From Acidovorax sp. sif1233 (GTDB lineage Bacteria; Pseudomonadota; Gammaproteobacteria; Burkholderiales; Burkholderiaceae_C): a stretch of DNA of 64,000 nt. Below, piece by piece: positions 27,256 through 36,512 of this stretch; the stretch's first letter is position 1, and the number at the start of each line of letters is the position of its first letter. The position numbers were made by a program, and so were the translations under genes. The stretch spans positions 124,001 through 188,000 of the forward strand of contig NZ_JAHUWZ010000007.1 of NCBI RefSeq assembly GCF_019218755.1, written 5' to 3'. The notes under the pieces were generated by a model. It ran no database searches and had not been told where the DNA came from. It worked only from the letters and a program-made list of their open reading frames with translations.

Positions 27256-27591
27256 TTACTTGACCGAACCCTTGGGCAGGACCTGAACCACGGCGCTGCG
27301 CTGCAGCTGCACTTCGACGCCGTTGGCGATCTCGATGTGCAGGAAACCTTCGGACAGGCGCGTGACTTTGCCGACGATGCCGCCGGAGGTGGCCACTTCA
27401 TCACCCTTGGCGATGGCGTCGATCATGGCGCGGTGTTCCTTCTGGCGCTTCATCTGGGGGCGGATCATGACGAAGTAGAGCACCACAAACATGAGCACCA
27501 GGGGCAGCATGCCGGTCAGCGAGGACATGATGTCGGTACCACCAGCGGCGGCGGCGGGTGCGGTTTGGGCAAAAGCGGAAGAAATAAACAC
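27256..27591 (-). CDS. yajC: preprotein translocase subunit YajC
   Basis: 111 residues from a GTG at 27591, giving the usual (M)FISSAFAQTAP start and preceded by TGGAGTCC; an ATG nine codons upstream (27618) is less likely. One membrane segment, GMLPLVLMFVVLYFVMIRPQ, is followed by the family motif MKRQKEHRAMIDAI and a C-terminal domain with GDEVATSGGIVGKVTR. It is an accessory of SecDF in the inner membrane. First gene of the operon. Confidence 0.95.
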   Translation of the reverse strand: MFISSAFAQTAPAAAAGGTDIMSSLTGMLPLVLMFVVLYFVMIRPQMKRQKEHRAMIDAIAKGDEVATSGGIVGKVTRLSEGFLHIEIANGVEVQLQRSAVVQVLPKGSVK

Positions 27592-27810
27592 GGACTGGAC
27601 TCCACAACGGATGGTCAAAATTCACAAAACCCGCCAGGGGCCGGCGCGAGGGCGCCTTCCAGGGCGGAACAGGGCATTGTATGCGGCCCCCTGTGCGCGG
27701 CCCAAGGGGGAAGACCCAAGCCGCTGGCGGGTGTTTGCCGCGGGCGGGCGGTGCGCCGCGATGGCGGGAAAAAATCAGATCAAAATGGCCATTGACGCCG
27801 GCCTGTCAAT

Positions 27811-27836
27811 CATTTGATGCTCCTGACTTGATAGTA
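27811..27836 (+). repeat. family A repeat, truncated copy
   Basis: GATGCTCCTGACTTGATAGT matches the left segment of the family only; the palindromic core is absent and the sequence runs into the terminator. The preceding bases (CATTGACGCCGGCCTGTCAA) may be a second, opposed fragment. Confidence 0.45.
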
Positions 27837-27860
27837 AAAAGCCCGCGCGGTGCGCGGGCT
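27836..27860 (-). terminator. intrinsic terminator of the indolepyruvate oxidoreductase gene
   Basis: On the minus strand AGCCCGCGC-ACC-GCGCGGGCT is followed by TTTTT. The 9-bp GC stem lies 31 bp past the stop codon at 27892. Confidence 0.85.
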
Positions 27861-27891
27861 CTTCACGGCAGGGCTGCCACGGCAGCCGGCT

Positions 27892-30800
27892 TCACGCCGC
27901 CTGGCGCTGCGGCTGGGCGGTGGTGCCGCCGGCGCGCCACTGCGCCATCAGGCCGTCCCACTTGGGGCGTGCGGCCGACAGGTGGCGCTCCTTCACGTGG
28001 CCATAGCCCCGGATTTCCTCGGGGATGCGGGCGATCTCCACGGCCAGGGCCAGGTTGTCCGCGTTCAGGCGGGCCAGCAGCTCCTCGATGCAGGCGCGGT
28101 ATTCCACGATCAGCGCGCGCTCCATGCGGCGCTCCTCGGTCTTGCCGAACACATCCAGTGCCGTGCCACGCAACCCCTTCATCTTGGCCAGCAGACCAAA
28201 GGCGCTGCGCATCCAGGGGCCGAACGGCTGCTTGACGAGTTCGCCCTTGTCGTTCTTCTTGGCCGTCATCGGAGGGGCCAGGTGGTGCACCAGCTTGTAG
28301 TCGCCTTCGAACATGTTCGCGATCTTGTCCGTGAAGGCCTTGTCGGTGTGCAGGCGTGCCACCTCGTACTCGTCCTTGTAGGCCATCAGCTTGAATAGGT
28401 AGCGGGCCACGGCCTCCGACAGGCGGGTGGTGGTGCCCAGCTTGCTTTCGGCGGCGCGCACCTTCTCGACGAAGGCCGTGTACTCGGACGCGTAGGCGGC
28501 ATTCTGGTAGCCCGTGAGGAACTCCACGCGCTTGGCGATCATTTCGGCCAGCGAAGGCTTCTTGACGAACTGGATCACCTGCGCGGCGGCAAACAGCGCC
28601 TGCACCGAGGCCAGGTCATGGGCGCAGCGGCGGCCCCATTCGAACGCGGCCTTGTTGTTGTCCACCTGCACGCCGTTCAACTCCATGGCGCGCATCAGCG
28701 ATGCGAGGCTCAAAGGCACGCGGCCCTTTTGCCACGCGTAGCCCAGCATCAGCGGGTTGGTATAGATGCTGTCGCCCAGCAGTTGGGTGGCCACCTGCTC
28801 GGCGTCGAAGCTTCCCACACCGCCCGCGCCCACAGCGGCAGCAATCGCGCTGTCGCAGTTGGCACCGGGGAACTGCCAGTCCGGGTTGGTCACGAAGGCC
28901 GCTGTGGGCGTGCCATGCGTGTTCAGCGCCACGAAGGTGCGGCCCGGCTGCATCACGGCCAGCGTGTACTTGTGCGCCGCCACGATGGAGTCGCAGCCGA
29001 TCACCAGGTCGGCCTTGGCGGTGTCGACCTTGGTGGTGTAGATGGCCTCGGGCCGGTTGGCGATCTGGATGTGGCTCCAGGTGGCGCCGCCCTTCTGGGC
29101 CAGGCCGCCGGCGTCCTGGGTGATGACGCCCTTGCCGTCCAGGTGCGCGGCCATGCCCAGCAGCGAGCCGATGGTGATCACGCCCGTGCCGCCCACGCCG
29201 CCGACCACGATGCCCCAGGCCGCTTCGGCCACGGGCAGCACCGGCTCAGGGATGGCCGGCAGGCTGGCCAGGTCGCCCTTCTTTTCCTTCTTGGGCTTCT
29301 TGAGCTTGCCGCCTTCCACTGTGACGAAGCTCGGGCAGAAGCCGTTCACGCACGAGTAGTCCTTGTTGCAGGTACTCTGGTTGATGCGGCGCTTGCGGCC
29401 GAATTCCGTCTCCACCGGCTCCACGCTCAGGCAGTTGGACTTGGTGGAGCAGTCGCCGCAGCCCTCGCACACCAGCTCGTTGATGACGACGGTCTTGTCG
29501 GGCGTGGCCAGGGTGCCGCGCTTTCTGCGGCGGCGCTTTTCGGTCGCGCAGGTCTGGTCGTAGATGATGACCGTGCAGCCCTTGATCTCGCGGAACTGGC
29601 GCTGCAGCGTGTCGAGCTCGTCGCGGTGGTGCACCGTCACGCCCTCGGCCAGCGCCACGCCGTCGTACTTCTGCGGCTCGTCGGTCACGATGATGAGCTT
29701 GACCACGCCCTCGGACTTCAGGCTGTTCATGATCTGCAGCACCGAATGGCCCTCGGGCCGTTCGCCCACCTGCTGGCCGCCGGTCATGGCCACGGCGTCG
29801 TTGTAGAGCACCTTGTAGGTGATGCTGGTGCCCGCCGCGATGCTCTGGCGGATGGCCAGCAGCCCGCTGTGGAAGTAGGTGCCGTCGCCCAGGTTGGCGA
29901 ACACGTGCTGGTCGGTGGTGAACGGCGCCTGGCCCACCCAGGTCACGCCCTCGCCGCCCATCTGCGTGAAGGTGGACGTGTTGCGGTCGGGCATCCAGTT
30001 GGCCATGTAGTGGCAGCCGATGCCGGCCACGGCGCGCGAGCCTTCGGGCACGCGGGTGCTGGTGTTGTGCGGGCAGCCGCTGCAGAACCAGGGGGCGCGC
30101 TCGCCCGTGTCCACCTTGAGCTCGGCCATGCCGCGCTCGCTCGCCTCGATGATGGCGATGCGCGAATCCATGCGCGCGATGATGTCGCTGGAGACGCCCA
30201 GCTTCTTCAGGCGCTTGGCGATCGCCTTGGCGATGATGGCCGGCGTCAGGTCGGCCTTGGCGCGCAGCAGCCAGTTCTGGCTGGGGTTGGGCATGGACCA
30301 TTCGCCGCCCGTGGCATCACCCTCGGGCTCGTCGAACTTGCCCAGCACGTTGGGGCGCACGTCGGCGCGCCAGTTGTAGAGCTCTTCCTTGAGCTGGTAT
30401 TCGATGACCTGGCGCTTTTCCTCGACCACCAGGATCTCCTGCAGGCCCTGGGCGAAGTCGCGCGTGATGGTGGCTTCGAGCGGCCACACCACGTTGACCT
30501 TGTGCACGCGGATGCCCAGCTGACGGCAGGTGTCATCGTCCAGGCCCAGGTCCACCAGGGCCTGGCGCGTGTCGTTGTAGGCCTTGCCGCTGGCGATGAT
30601 GCCGAAGCGGTCGTTTTGGCCTTCGATCACGTTGTAGTTGAGCTTGTTGGCACGCACATAGGCCAGGGCCGCGTACCACTTGTAGTCCATGAGGCGCGCT
30701 TCCTGCTCCAGCGGCGCGTCGGGCCAGCGGATGTGCAGGCCGCCGGGCGGCATCACGAAGTCCTCGGGCATCACGATCTTCACGCGGTCCGGGTCCACCG

Positions 30801-31470
30801 AGATGCTGCTCGAGGACTCCACCACCTCCTGGATGGTCTTCATGCCCGACCACACGCCCGAGAAGCGGCTCATGGCGAAGGCGTGCAGGCCCATGTCCAG
30901 GATTTCCTGCACGCTGCTCGGGAAGAACACCGGCGTGCCGCAGGCCTTGAAGATGTGGTCGCTCTGGTGCGCGGCCGTGCTGCTCTTGCTGATGTGGTCG
31001 TCGCCCGCAATCGCGATCACGCCGCCGTGCTTGGCGGTGCCGGCCATGTTGGCGTGCTTGAACACGTCCGAGCAGCGGTCCACGCCCGGGCCCTTGCCGT
31101 ACCAGATGCCGAAGACGCCGTCGAACTTCTTGGATTGGGGATACAGGTCGAGCTGCTGCGTGCCCCAGACGGCCGTCGCGCCGAGTTCCTCGTTCACGCC
31201 GGGCTGGAAGACGATGTTGTTGGCCGCCAGATGCTTCTTGGCCGCCCACAGCGCCTGGTCGTACGTGCCCAGGGGCGAGCCCCGGTAGCCGCTGATGAAG
31301 CCGGCGGTGTTCAGGCCGGCCACGGCGTCGCGCTGGCGCTGCAGCATGGGCAGGCGGACCAGGGCCTGCACCCCGCTCATGAACGCCCGGCCGTGGTCCA
31401 AAGAGTATTTGTCGTCGAGGGTGACGGTTTCGAGGGCCTTGCGGATGTGCTCGGGCAGTGGGGCGTTCAT
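27892..31470 (-). CDS. indolepyruvate:ferredoxin oxidoreductase (fused aerobic type)
   Basis: 1192 residues from the ATG at 31470, with GGAGA 10 bp upstream; the frame runs on upstream without family sequence. It is the fused alpha/gamma form found in aerobic proteobacteria. The N-terminal part carries GFISGYRGSPLGTYDQALW and GIWYGKGPGVDRCSDVF, the middle thiamine-diphosphate region includes GIGCHYMANWM and MGGEGVTWVGQAP, and a ferredoxin-like CEGCGDCSTKSNC binds an iron-sulfur cluster. The C-terminal gamma-type domain has VGGVGGTGVITIGSLL. It oxidatively decarboxylates aryl-pyruvates to acyl-CoA in aromatic amino acid catabolism; the exact substrate is inferred. The divergent Lrp-type gene is the likely regulator. 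Confidence 0.92.
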   Translation of the reverse strand: MNAPLPEHIRKALETVTLDDKYSLDHGRAFMSGVQALVRLPMLQRQRDAVAGLNTAGFISGYRGSPLGTYDQALWAAKKHLAANNIVFQPGVNEELGATAVWGTQQLDLYPQSKKFDGVFGIWYGKGPGVDRCSDVFKHANMAGTAKHGGVIAIAGDDHISKSSTAAHQSDHIFKACGTPVFFPSSVQEILDMGLHAFAMSRFSGVWSGMKTIQEVVESSSSISVDPDRVKIVMPEDFVMPPGGLHIRWPDAPLEQEARLMDYKWYAALAYVRANKLNYNVIEGQNDRFGIIASGKAYNDTRQALVDLGLDDDTCRQLGIRVHKVNVVWPLEATITRDFAQGLQEILVVEEKRQVIEYQLKEELYNWRADVRPNVLGKFDEPEGDATGGEWSMPNPSQNWLLRAKADLTPAIIAKAIAKRLKKLGVSSDIIARMDSRIAIIEASERGMAELKVDTGERAPWFCSGCPHNTSTRVPEGSRAVAGIGCHYMANWMPDRNTSTFTQMGGEGVTWVGQAPFTTDQHVFANLGDGTYFHSGLLAIRQSIAAGTSITYKVLYNDAVAMTGGQQVGERPEGHSVLQIMNSLKSEGVVKLIIVTDEPQKYDGVALAEGVTVHHRDELDTLQRQFREIKGCTVIIYDQTCATEKRRRRKRGTLATPDKTVVINELVCEGCGDCSTKSNCLSVEPVETEFGRKRRINQSTCNKDYSCVNGFCPSFVTVEGGKLKKPKKEKKGDLASLPAIPEPVLPVAEAAWGIVVGGVGGTGVITIGSLLGMAAHLDGKGVITQDAGGLAQKGGATWSHIQIANRPEAIYTTKVDTAKADLVIGCDSIVAAHKYTLAVMQPGRTFVALNTHGTPTAAFVTNPDWQFPGANCDSAIAAAVGAGGVGSFDAEQVATQLLGDSIYTNPLMLGYAWQKGRVPLSLASLMRAMELNGVQVDNNKAAFEWGRRCAHDLASVQALFAAAQVIQFVKKPSLAEMIAKRVEFLTGYQNAAYASEYTAFVEKVRAAESKLGTTTRLSEAVARYLFKLMAYKDEYEVARLHTDKAFTDKIANMFEGDYKLVHHLAPPMTAKKNDKGELVKQPFGPWMRSAFGLLAKMKGLRGTALDVFGKTEERRMERALIVEYRACIEELLARLNADNLALAVEIARIPEEIRGYGHVKERHLSAARPKWDGLMAQWRAGGTTAQPQRQAA

Positions 31471-31660
31471 GGCTATGTCTCCAATGGCTTTTTTGTGGGG
31501 CCGGGCCTTGTGGGCCCGGTCGGGGCGCAGTCCTTCCGCCCGTTTAGGGCAGCGACTCCAGTGTGCAGAGAAGTGTATGTCTGCATTGCTGATATGTCTT
31601 TGCGTTCTGTGCCGTGTTTGGGCTATTCTGAGAAAGGATCTTTCTCCAGACAGCCCATTT

Positions 31661-32146
31661 GTGAACACTCTCGACAAATTCGACATCGCCATCCTCAACG
31701 AGCTGCAGGCGGATGCCCGCCTGACCAACGCCGAACTGGCCCAGCGCGTGGGCCTCTCGGCCGCGCCCTGCTGGCGCCGCGTGCGCGCGCTGGAGGAGCA
31801 GGGCTTCATCAAGGGCTACCGCGCCGAGATCGACCGGCACAAGATCGGCCTGGGGGTGCTGGCGTTCGTGCGGCTGGATGCCGACCGCAGCACCGGCGAC
31901 CTCACGCGCGAGATGGAGGCGGCGATCGCGCGCATCCCCGAGGTGGTGGCCTGCCACTACATCAGCGGCACGGGCACCTTCGAGCTGCAGGTGGTGGCGC
32001 GCGACCTGGACAGCTTTTCGCAGTTCGCGCGCGACGTGCTGCTCAACCTGCCCAACGTGAAAGACATGCACACCAGCTTTTCGCTGGGCGAGGTCAAGGC
32101 CAGCAGCGCGCTGCCGCTCACCCACCTGGCGCGCGCCAAATCCTGA
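31661..32146 (+). CDS. Lrp/AsnC-family transcriptional regulator
   Basis: 161 residues from a GTG at 31661 that gives the standard start (M)NTLDKFDIAILNELQ. The winged helix-turn-helix is LTNAELAQRVGLSAAPCWRR then VRALEEQGFIKGY. The C-terminal RAM (ligand) domain spans about 65-150, with VACHYISGTGTFELQVVARD. No strong ribosome-binding site is seen, so the start could be further upstream. It is divergent from the oxidoreductase gene across 190 bp and probably senses an amino acid to control it. The stop codon abuts a family A repeat. Confidence 0.9.
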   Translation: MNTLDKFDIAILNELQADARLTNAELAQRVGLSAAPCWRRVRALEEQGFIKGYRAEIDRHKIGLGVLAFVRLDADRSTGDLTREMEAAIARIPEVVACHYISGTGTFELQVVARDLDSFSQFARDVLLNLPNVKDMHTSFSLGEVKASSALPLTHLARAKS

Positions 32147-32206
32147 TTGCTATCATTTCAATAGCTTTTGGCGCATGCTGGGAAAGCGCCAGGTGCCCAA
32201 AAGGCA
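32146..32206 (+). repeat. dispersed palindromic repeat, family A, copy 6
   Basis: ATTGCTATCATTTCAATAGC, then TTTTGGCGCATGCTGGGAAAGCGCC and GGTGCCCAAAAGG. It begins on the last base of the Lrp gene's stop codon, so the gene ends exactly where the repeat starts. Confidence 0.75.
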
Positions 32207-32299
32207 TCGGGCCGCCGGCCCGGGCCATGCCCCTGCACCGGCGTCGGACGCGCCGCCGGGCGCAGCGCGGCGGCAGAACCCGTCGCACAATGCGCGGAC

Positions 32300-34039
32300 A
32301 TGCCACCTTTGCCGTCCCACGAAAGCACGCGCAGCGTTGCGCCCCCGCCCCCTCCTGAACTGAGCCCGGTCCCCGAAGCGCCCGCCGACCTCGCGGCGCG
32401 TGAAGCGGCCGCGGACCGCGCGGCCCTCGCCCAGGGCACGGAAGAATCCGTGGCGGCGCGGCTCGACCACTCCGCCTCGCTCTCGCCCCTGGCGCCGCTG
32501 TCGGTGCCCGTGTTCCGCATGCTCTGGCTCACCTGGGTGGCGGCCAACACCTGCATGTGGATGAACGACGTGGCGGCCGCCTGGCTCATGACCACGCTCA
32601 CCACCTCACCCATCCTGGTGGCCCTGGTGCAGTCGGCCTCGACGCTGCCCGTGTTCCTGCTGGGCCTGCCCAGCGGTGCGCTGGCCGACATCCTGGACCG
32701 GCGGCGCTACTTCATCGCCACGCAGTTCTGGGTGGCCGCCGTGGCGCTGGTGCTGTGCGTGGCCATCATGGCGGGCGGCATGACGGCGCCGCTGCTGCTC
32801 GCGCTCACGTTCGCCAACGGCATCGGCCTGGCCATGCGCTGGCCGGTGTTCGCGGCCATCGTGCCCGAGCTGGTCAGCCGCCCGCAGCTGCCCGCGGCGC
32901 TGGCGCTCAACGGCGTGGCCATGAACGCCTCGCGCATCATCGGCCCGCTGCTGGCCGGTGCCATCATCGCCAGCGCGGGCAGCGCCTGGGTGTTCGTGCT
33001 CAACGCCGTGCTGTCCGTCATCTCGGGCCTGGTCATCATGCGCTGGAAGCGCACCCACGTGCCCAGCCCGCTCGGCCGCGAGAAGCTGCCCAGCGCCATG
33101 CGCGTGGGCCTGCAGTTCGTGCGGCAGTCGCCCAGCATGCGGGCCGTGCTGTGGCGCATTTCCATCTTCTTCCTGCACGCCACCGCGCTGCTGGCCCTGC
33201 TGCCGCTGCTGGCCCGGGGCCTGGAAGGTGGCGGCGCGGGCACCTTCACCCTGCTGCTCGCGTCCATGGGCGCGGGGGCCATCACCGCCGCCATGTTCCT
33301 GCCGCGCCTGCGCCAGGCCATGGCGCGCGACGTGCTGGTGATCCGGGGCACGCTGCTGCAGGCGGCGGCCACCGGCGTGATGGCCGTGGCCCCCAACGTG
33401 TATGTGGCCGTGCCCGCGATGTTCGTGGCCGGCATGGCGTGGATCACCACGGCCAATTCACTGAGCGTGTCGGCCCAGCTGGCGCTGCCCAACTGGGTGC
33501 GCGCGCGCGGCATGTCGATCTACCAGATGGCCATCATGGGCTCCACGGCCCTGGGTGCCGCCGTGTGGGGCCAGGTGGCCACGGTGAGCGACGTGCACGC
33601 GAGCCTGGGAATCGCCGCAGGCACCGGCGTGGTGGCCATGCTGCTGGTGCAGCGCCTGGTGGCCGACCGCAGCATGGAGGAGGACCTGAGCCCCTCGCGC
33701 GCCTTCCAGGCGCCCGTGGCCGACGTGCCGCCGGGGGCGGGGCACCTCGTGGTCACGATCGAGTATTTCATCGACCCGGCCCGCGCGGCCGAATTCCGCG
33801 CCGCCATGCAGGAAAGCCGCCGCAGCCGCCTGCGCCAGGGTGCCCTGGGCTGGCAGCTGCTGCACGACATCAGCCAGCCCGCGCGGTATGTGGAGCGCAT
33901 CGAGGACGAGTCGTGGACCGAGCACCTGCGGCGCTTCGACCGGGTGACGGCCTCGGACGTGGCCCTGCGCGACCGCAAGCTGGCCTTCCACGTGGGCGAT
34001 GCGCCGCCGCGGGTGACGCGGTGGACGGTGGAGCCGTAG
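32300..34039 (+). CDS. MFS transporter of the EntS-like family with C-terminal ABM-like domain
   Basis: 579 residues from the ATG at 32300; the frame is open upstream but that part is repeat-derived. A Pro-rich cytoplasmic tail of about 65 residues precedes 11-12 membrane segments. Family marks are MWMNDVAAAWLMTTL, FLLGLPSGALADILDRRRYF, GPLLAGAIIASAGSAWVFVLN and the MFS_3-type helix set. After the last segment (about 480) a soluble domain of 95 residues, LVVTIEYFIDPARAAEFRAA and onward, looks like a ferredoxin-fold monooxygenase-type domain. Related exporters handle siderophores or antibiotics; the substrate here is unknown. Confidence 0.85.
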   Translation: MPPLPSHESTRSVAPPPPPELSPVPEAPADLAAREAAADRAALAQGTEESVAARLDHSASLSPLAPLSVPVFRMLWLTWVAANTCMWMNDVAAAWLMTTLTTSPILVALVQSASTLPVFLLGLPSGALADILDRRRYFIATQFWVAAVALVLCVAIMAGGMTAPLLLALTFANGIGLAMRWPVFAAIVPELVSRPQLPAALALNGVAMNASRIIGPLLAGAIIASAGSAWVFVLNAVLSVISGLVIMRWKRTHVPSPLGREKLPSAMRVGLQFVRQSPSMRAVLWRISIFFLHATALLALLPLLARGLEGGGAGTFTLLLASMGAGAITAAMFLPRLRQAMARDVLVIRGTLLQAAATGVMAVAPNVYVAVPAMFVAGMAWITTANSLSVSAQLALPNWVRARGMSIYQMAIMGSTALGAAVWGQVATVSDVHASLGIAAGTGVVAMLLVQRLVADRSMEEDLSPSRAFQAPVADVPPGAGHLVVTIEYFIDPARAAEFRAAMQESRRSRLRQGALGWQLLHDISQPARYVERIEDESWTEHLRRFDRVTASDVALRDRKLAFHVGDAPPRVTRWTVEP

Positions 34040-34162
34040 GGCGCCAGGGCCCCGGGGGGCGGGCAGCCCTGCAGCGCGGGGCGCCAGGGACGATGCCTCT
34101 ACCATCGCGGGATGCCCTGCAAAGGCCCGCCCCAGCCCCTGACCTTGCACGTTGACCTCCCT

Positions 34163-34606
34163 ATGAAGTGCTTCACGCGTTCCAGCTTCCTCTCCCTTGC
34201 GCTCGCGGCCTCCTGGGCCTGCGCGGCGGCCCCCGACCCCTCCCTGCTCGGCTGCTGGCGCGCCGCCAGGATCGTGCTGACCGCCCCGGATGGCGAAAAG
34301 GCCGAAGACACCTCCGGCCGCTGCACCCTGCAATTCAAGGCGGACCAGTTCGAATCCACCTGCAAGACCACCAGCGGGACGGCCACCACCACGTACCGGT
34401 ATCAGGTCGTCCGCCCCCGGGTGTATGCGGCCACCATGGCGGGCAGCACCTTCAGGACGGAGATGGTGGGCTCGACGCGCGAGTACGAGTACCGCATCGA
34501 AGGCGATCAACTGCACACCGTGACCGTGCCGCCGGCCATGGCGTTCGCGGCGGCCGCTGCGGCCCAGCGGGTGGAAACCGATGCGGCGCGGGTGCCGTGC
34601 CCGTGA
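34163..34606 (+). CDS. small secreted protein of unknown function
   Basis: 147 residues from the ATG at 34163. The signal peptide runs MKCFTRSSFLSLALAASWAC with cleavage near AAA. The mature start is LLGCWRAARIVLTAPDG; a LxGxW motif followed by CTLQF and FESTC is reminiscent of small lipocalin-like calycin proteins, but this is a guess. Four Cys could form two disulfides. No operon partner is evident. Confidence 0.7.
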   Translation: MKCFTRSSFLSLALAASWACAAAPDPSLLGCWRAARIVLTAPDGEKAEDTSGRCTLQFKADQFESTCKTTSGTATTTYRYQVVRPRVYAATMAGSTFRTEMVGSTREYEYRIEGDQLHTVTVPPAMAFAAAAAAQRVETDAARVPCP

Positions 34607-34652
34607 ACGGGGCTGCCCGTCGCGGGGCGTTGGGGCACAGGGACACTTGAAG

Positions 34653-34716
34653 AAAATGCTCCTGATTCAATAGCTTTCAGCGCTTGTCCAATAAGGGATG
34701 GAAGCCAAAATGACCT
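34653..34716 (+). repeat. dispersed palindromic repeat, family A, copy 7
   Basis: AAAATGCTCCTGATTCAATA then GCTTTCAGCGCTTGTCCAATAAG and GGAAGCCAAAATGACC. It is one of the cleanest full-length copies and was used to define the plan of the family. It fills the space between two converging genes. Confidence 0.75.
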
Positions 34717-34723
34717 AAAAAAA

Positions 34724-35884
34724 TCACCGGGGCCACAGCGCCCACAGCCGCAGGTTCTGCTTCAGGCGCCCGGCGATGTCGCCCGCCTCCGGTCCCCAGC
34801 CCGTGAAGAAGTCCGCGCGCACCGCGCCCAGGATGGCGCTGCCGGTGTCCTGGGCCATCACCATGCGGTTGAGCTGCACCTGCGGCCCGCTGGACGCGAG
34901 CCACACGGGCGTGCCGTAGGGAATGCTCTGGCGGTCCACGGCGATGGAGCGGCCGGGGGTGAGCGGCACGCCCTGCGCGCCGCGCGGGCCAAAGCCCGCG
35001 TCCAGCGGGCTCAGCGGCTCCTCGCGGAAGAACACGTAGCGCGGGTTGGTCCACATCAGCTCATTCGTGCGCTGGGGGTTGGCGGCCAGCCAGGCGCGGA
35101 TGCCGGGCCAGGTGGCGTCGCGGGTGTAGCCCTGGTCCAGCAGCCAGCGGCCGATGCTCTGGTAGGGCTGGTCGTTGGTGCCCGCGTAGGCCACGCGCAC
35201 CAGCGACACCGTGCCGTCCGCCTCGGCGATGCGCAGGCGGCCCGAGCCCTGGATGTGCAGCACCATCGATTCGACCGGGTCGCGCAGCCAGGCGATGGCC
35301 CGGCCGGCCAGCGCGGCCTGGGCCTCGGGCAGTGTCTCGATCTGCTGGCGCGTGTACCAGGGCTTGCGCGTCCCGAGCCCGGCGGGCACGCGGTAGACCG
35401 GCACGTTGAAACCGTTGCCGGGCTGGCGGGAGCCCTCCATCATCGGCTCGTAGTAGGCCGTTAGCAGGCCGTCGGGGTTGCCGTCGGTCGCCTCCACGCG
35501 GTAGGGCTGCAGCCGCGCGATGAGCCAGGCGCGTTGCTCCTCACCTGTGGCGATGCTCAGCTGGCGCACGTCGCTGCACAGCGCGGTGAAGGGCGGCGCG
35601 GGCCGCTCGCAGCTCTTGATCCAGGCGTTCCAGGCCTCGTGCAGCGCGTCTTCGGTGAAGCCGGGCAGCTCGGCCCAGCGCACGGGCACCCAGCGGCTCT
35701 TGGGCTGGGACATCGGCGGGGGCAGCGGGCCGGTGTCGCCCGGCAGAACCACCGCGCCGGGCGGCAGGGGCGCCGGGATGGCCGGGGGGCGGGAGGGGCT
35801 TGCGGGCGGTGGGCTCGAGCAGGCGGCCAGCGTTCCTACAATCAGTGCCGTCAATACAAGGCCTAGAAGGTGTTTGCGATCATG
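34724..35884 (-). CDS. mltA: membrane-bound lytic murein transglycosylase A, start codon unclear
   Basis: About 387 codons. The lipoprotein signal RKHLLGLVLTALIVGTLAAC is plain, and the body has the MltA/3D pattern: GLLTAYYEPMMEGSRQ, MVLHIQGSGRLRIAEADG, RVAYAGTNDQPYQSIG and the 3D-type MVMAQDTGSAILGAVRADFF with the catalytic Asp. It cleaves peptidoglycan glycan strands from the outer membrane. Oddity: no ATG, GTG or TTG lies in frame at the expected start. An ATG at 35883 is one base out of frame, and the nearest in-frame ATG (36058) would put 50-odd extra residues before the signal. A frameshift, sequence error or unusual start is possible. The end given here is the first codon before the signal. 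Confidence 0.85.
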   Translation of the reverse strand, partial: HDRKHLLGLVLTALIVGTLAACSSPPPASPSRPPAIPAPLPPGAVVLPGDTGPLPPPMSQPKSRWVPVRWAELPGFTEDALHEAWNAWIKSCERPAPPFTALCSDVRQLSIATGEEQRAWLIARLQPYRVEATDGNPDGLLTAYYEPMMEGSRQPGNGFNVPVYRVPAGLGTRKPWYTRQQIETLPEAQAALAGRAIAWLRDPVESMVLHIQGSGRLRIAEADGTVSLVRVAYAGTNDQPYQSIGRWLLDQGYTRDATWPGIRAWLAANPQRTNELMWTNPRYVFFREEPLSPLDAGFGPRGAQGVPLTPGRSIAVDRQSIPYGTPVWLASSGPQVQLNRMVMAQDTGSAILGAVRADFFTGWGPEAGDIAGRLKQNLRLWALWPR

Positions 35885-36140
35885 CCGTGGCCGTGTTGGA
35901 GTGCCTTCGGGATGAGTGGATGGCTCGGATGCGCCGCAGGGGCTCGCGCTTGTGCAAGCAGCCGGGGCGTCCCATCGCCCGTTTTCACTCCAGCCCGAAG
36001 GGCCGAGGGCTTTGCGGTCGGTCTGCTGCGTTGCGGCGCTTGCCAATAGCGGGGCCATGGGCCGCACACCGCGCCTTGTATCCCATCCCGCAAAGGCCTC
36101 TGTGCGGCCACGGGGTGACCGTAAATACGTTCTTGGGAGT
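35861..36140. repeat. imperfect inverted repeat between mltA and the small membrane gene
   Basis: The sequence CGGCCACGG-x2-TGA(T/C)CG(C/T)AAA followed by (C/T)AC-x-TTCT-x-GG occurs on the minus strand at about 35861-35892 and on the plus strand at about 36106-36138, roughly 24 of 31 bases identical. Each arm lies just before, or at, the 5' end of one of the two divergent genes. The space between holds no credible frame. Confidence 0.5.
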
Positions 36141-36149
36141 GTCAATTTC

Positions 36150-36308
36150 ATGGGGCTGATTTTGCTTGAAGCGCTGCTCGCGCTGGTGCTGCTGGTCGCC
36201 ATCGTCTGGTGGACCATGTTCTCAGGCCGCAAGGGTGGTGAGCTGCAGCAGCCCCCGAAGGATTCCCCGCCGCCGCCCCCCGCCCCTCCACCGCCCCCGG
36301 CGCAGTGA
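36150..36308 (+). CDS. 52-residue single-span membrane protein
   Basis: Starts MGLILLEALLALVLLVAIVW, one membrane helix, then WTMFSGRKGGEL and a Pro-rich tail (PPPPPAPPPPPAQ). GGGAG lies 14 bp before the ATG, a rather long spacing. The hydrophobic-then-basic layout puts the Pro-rich tail in the cytoplasm. No family is recognised. Divergent from mltA and 204 bp upstream of the OmpA-like gene. It is short and low-complexity, so coding is probable but not certain. Confidence 0.5.
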   Translation: MGLILLEALLALVLLVAIVWWTMFSGRKGGELQQPPKDSPPPPPAPPPPPAQ

Positions 36309-36512
36309 CTTGGCATGCGCGCGGGGCGCGGGCGCCAGGCGGTGCCGTCCTACAGCCAGGGTGCCGCTGTGCCGATGGCGCCCGTGTCCGCCCGCGGCCA
36401 CGATGGCGTTGAGCTGGGCGCACCCGAGGCCGGGGCCAAGGACAGGCCACACGGCACGCGAACGGAACTCCCGAAGCGCCCAGCTCCAACGAATCTTTCA
36501 AGGAGCACCACC

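Noticed and set aside
28618-32358. 1246-codon plus-strand open frame
   Set aside because: Lies antisense to the indolepyruvate oxidoreductase; His/Val/Gly-rich without motifs. The minus-strand protein is unmistakable.
36061-36149. Possible small RNA gene upstream of the small membrane protein
   Set aside because: GC-rich with an inverted repeat, but no match to 6S, SRP, RNase P or tmRNA features that I can recognise.
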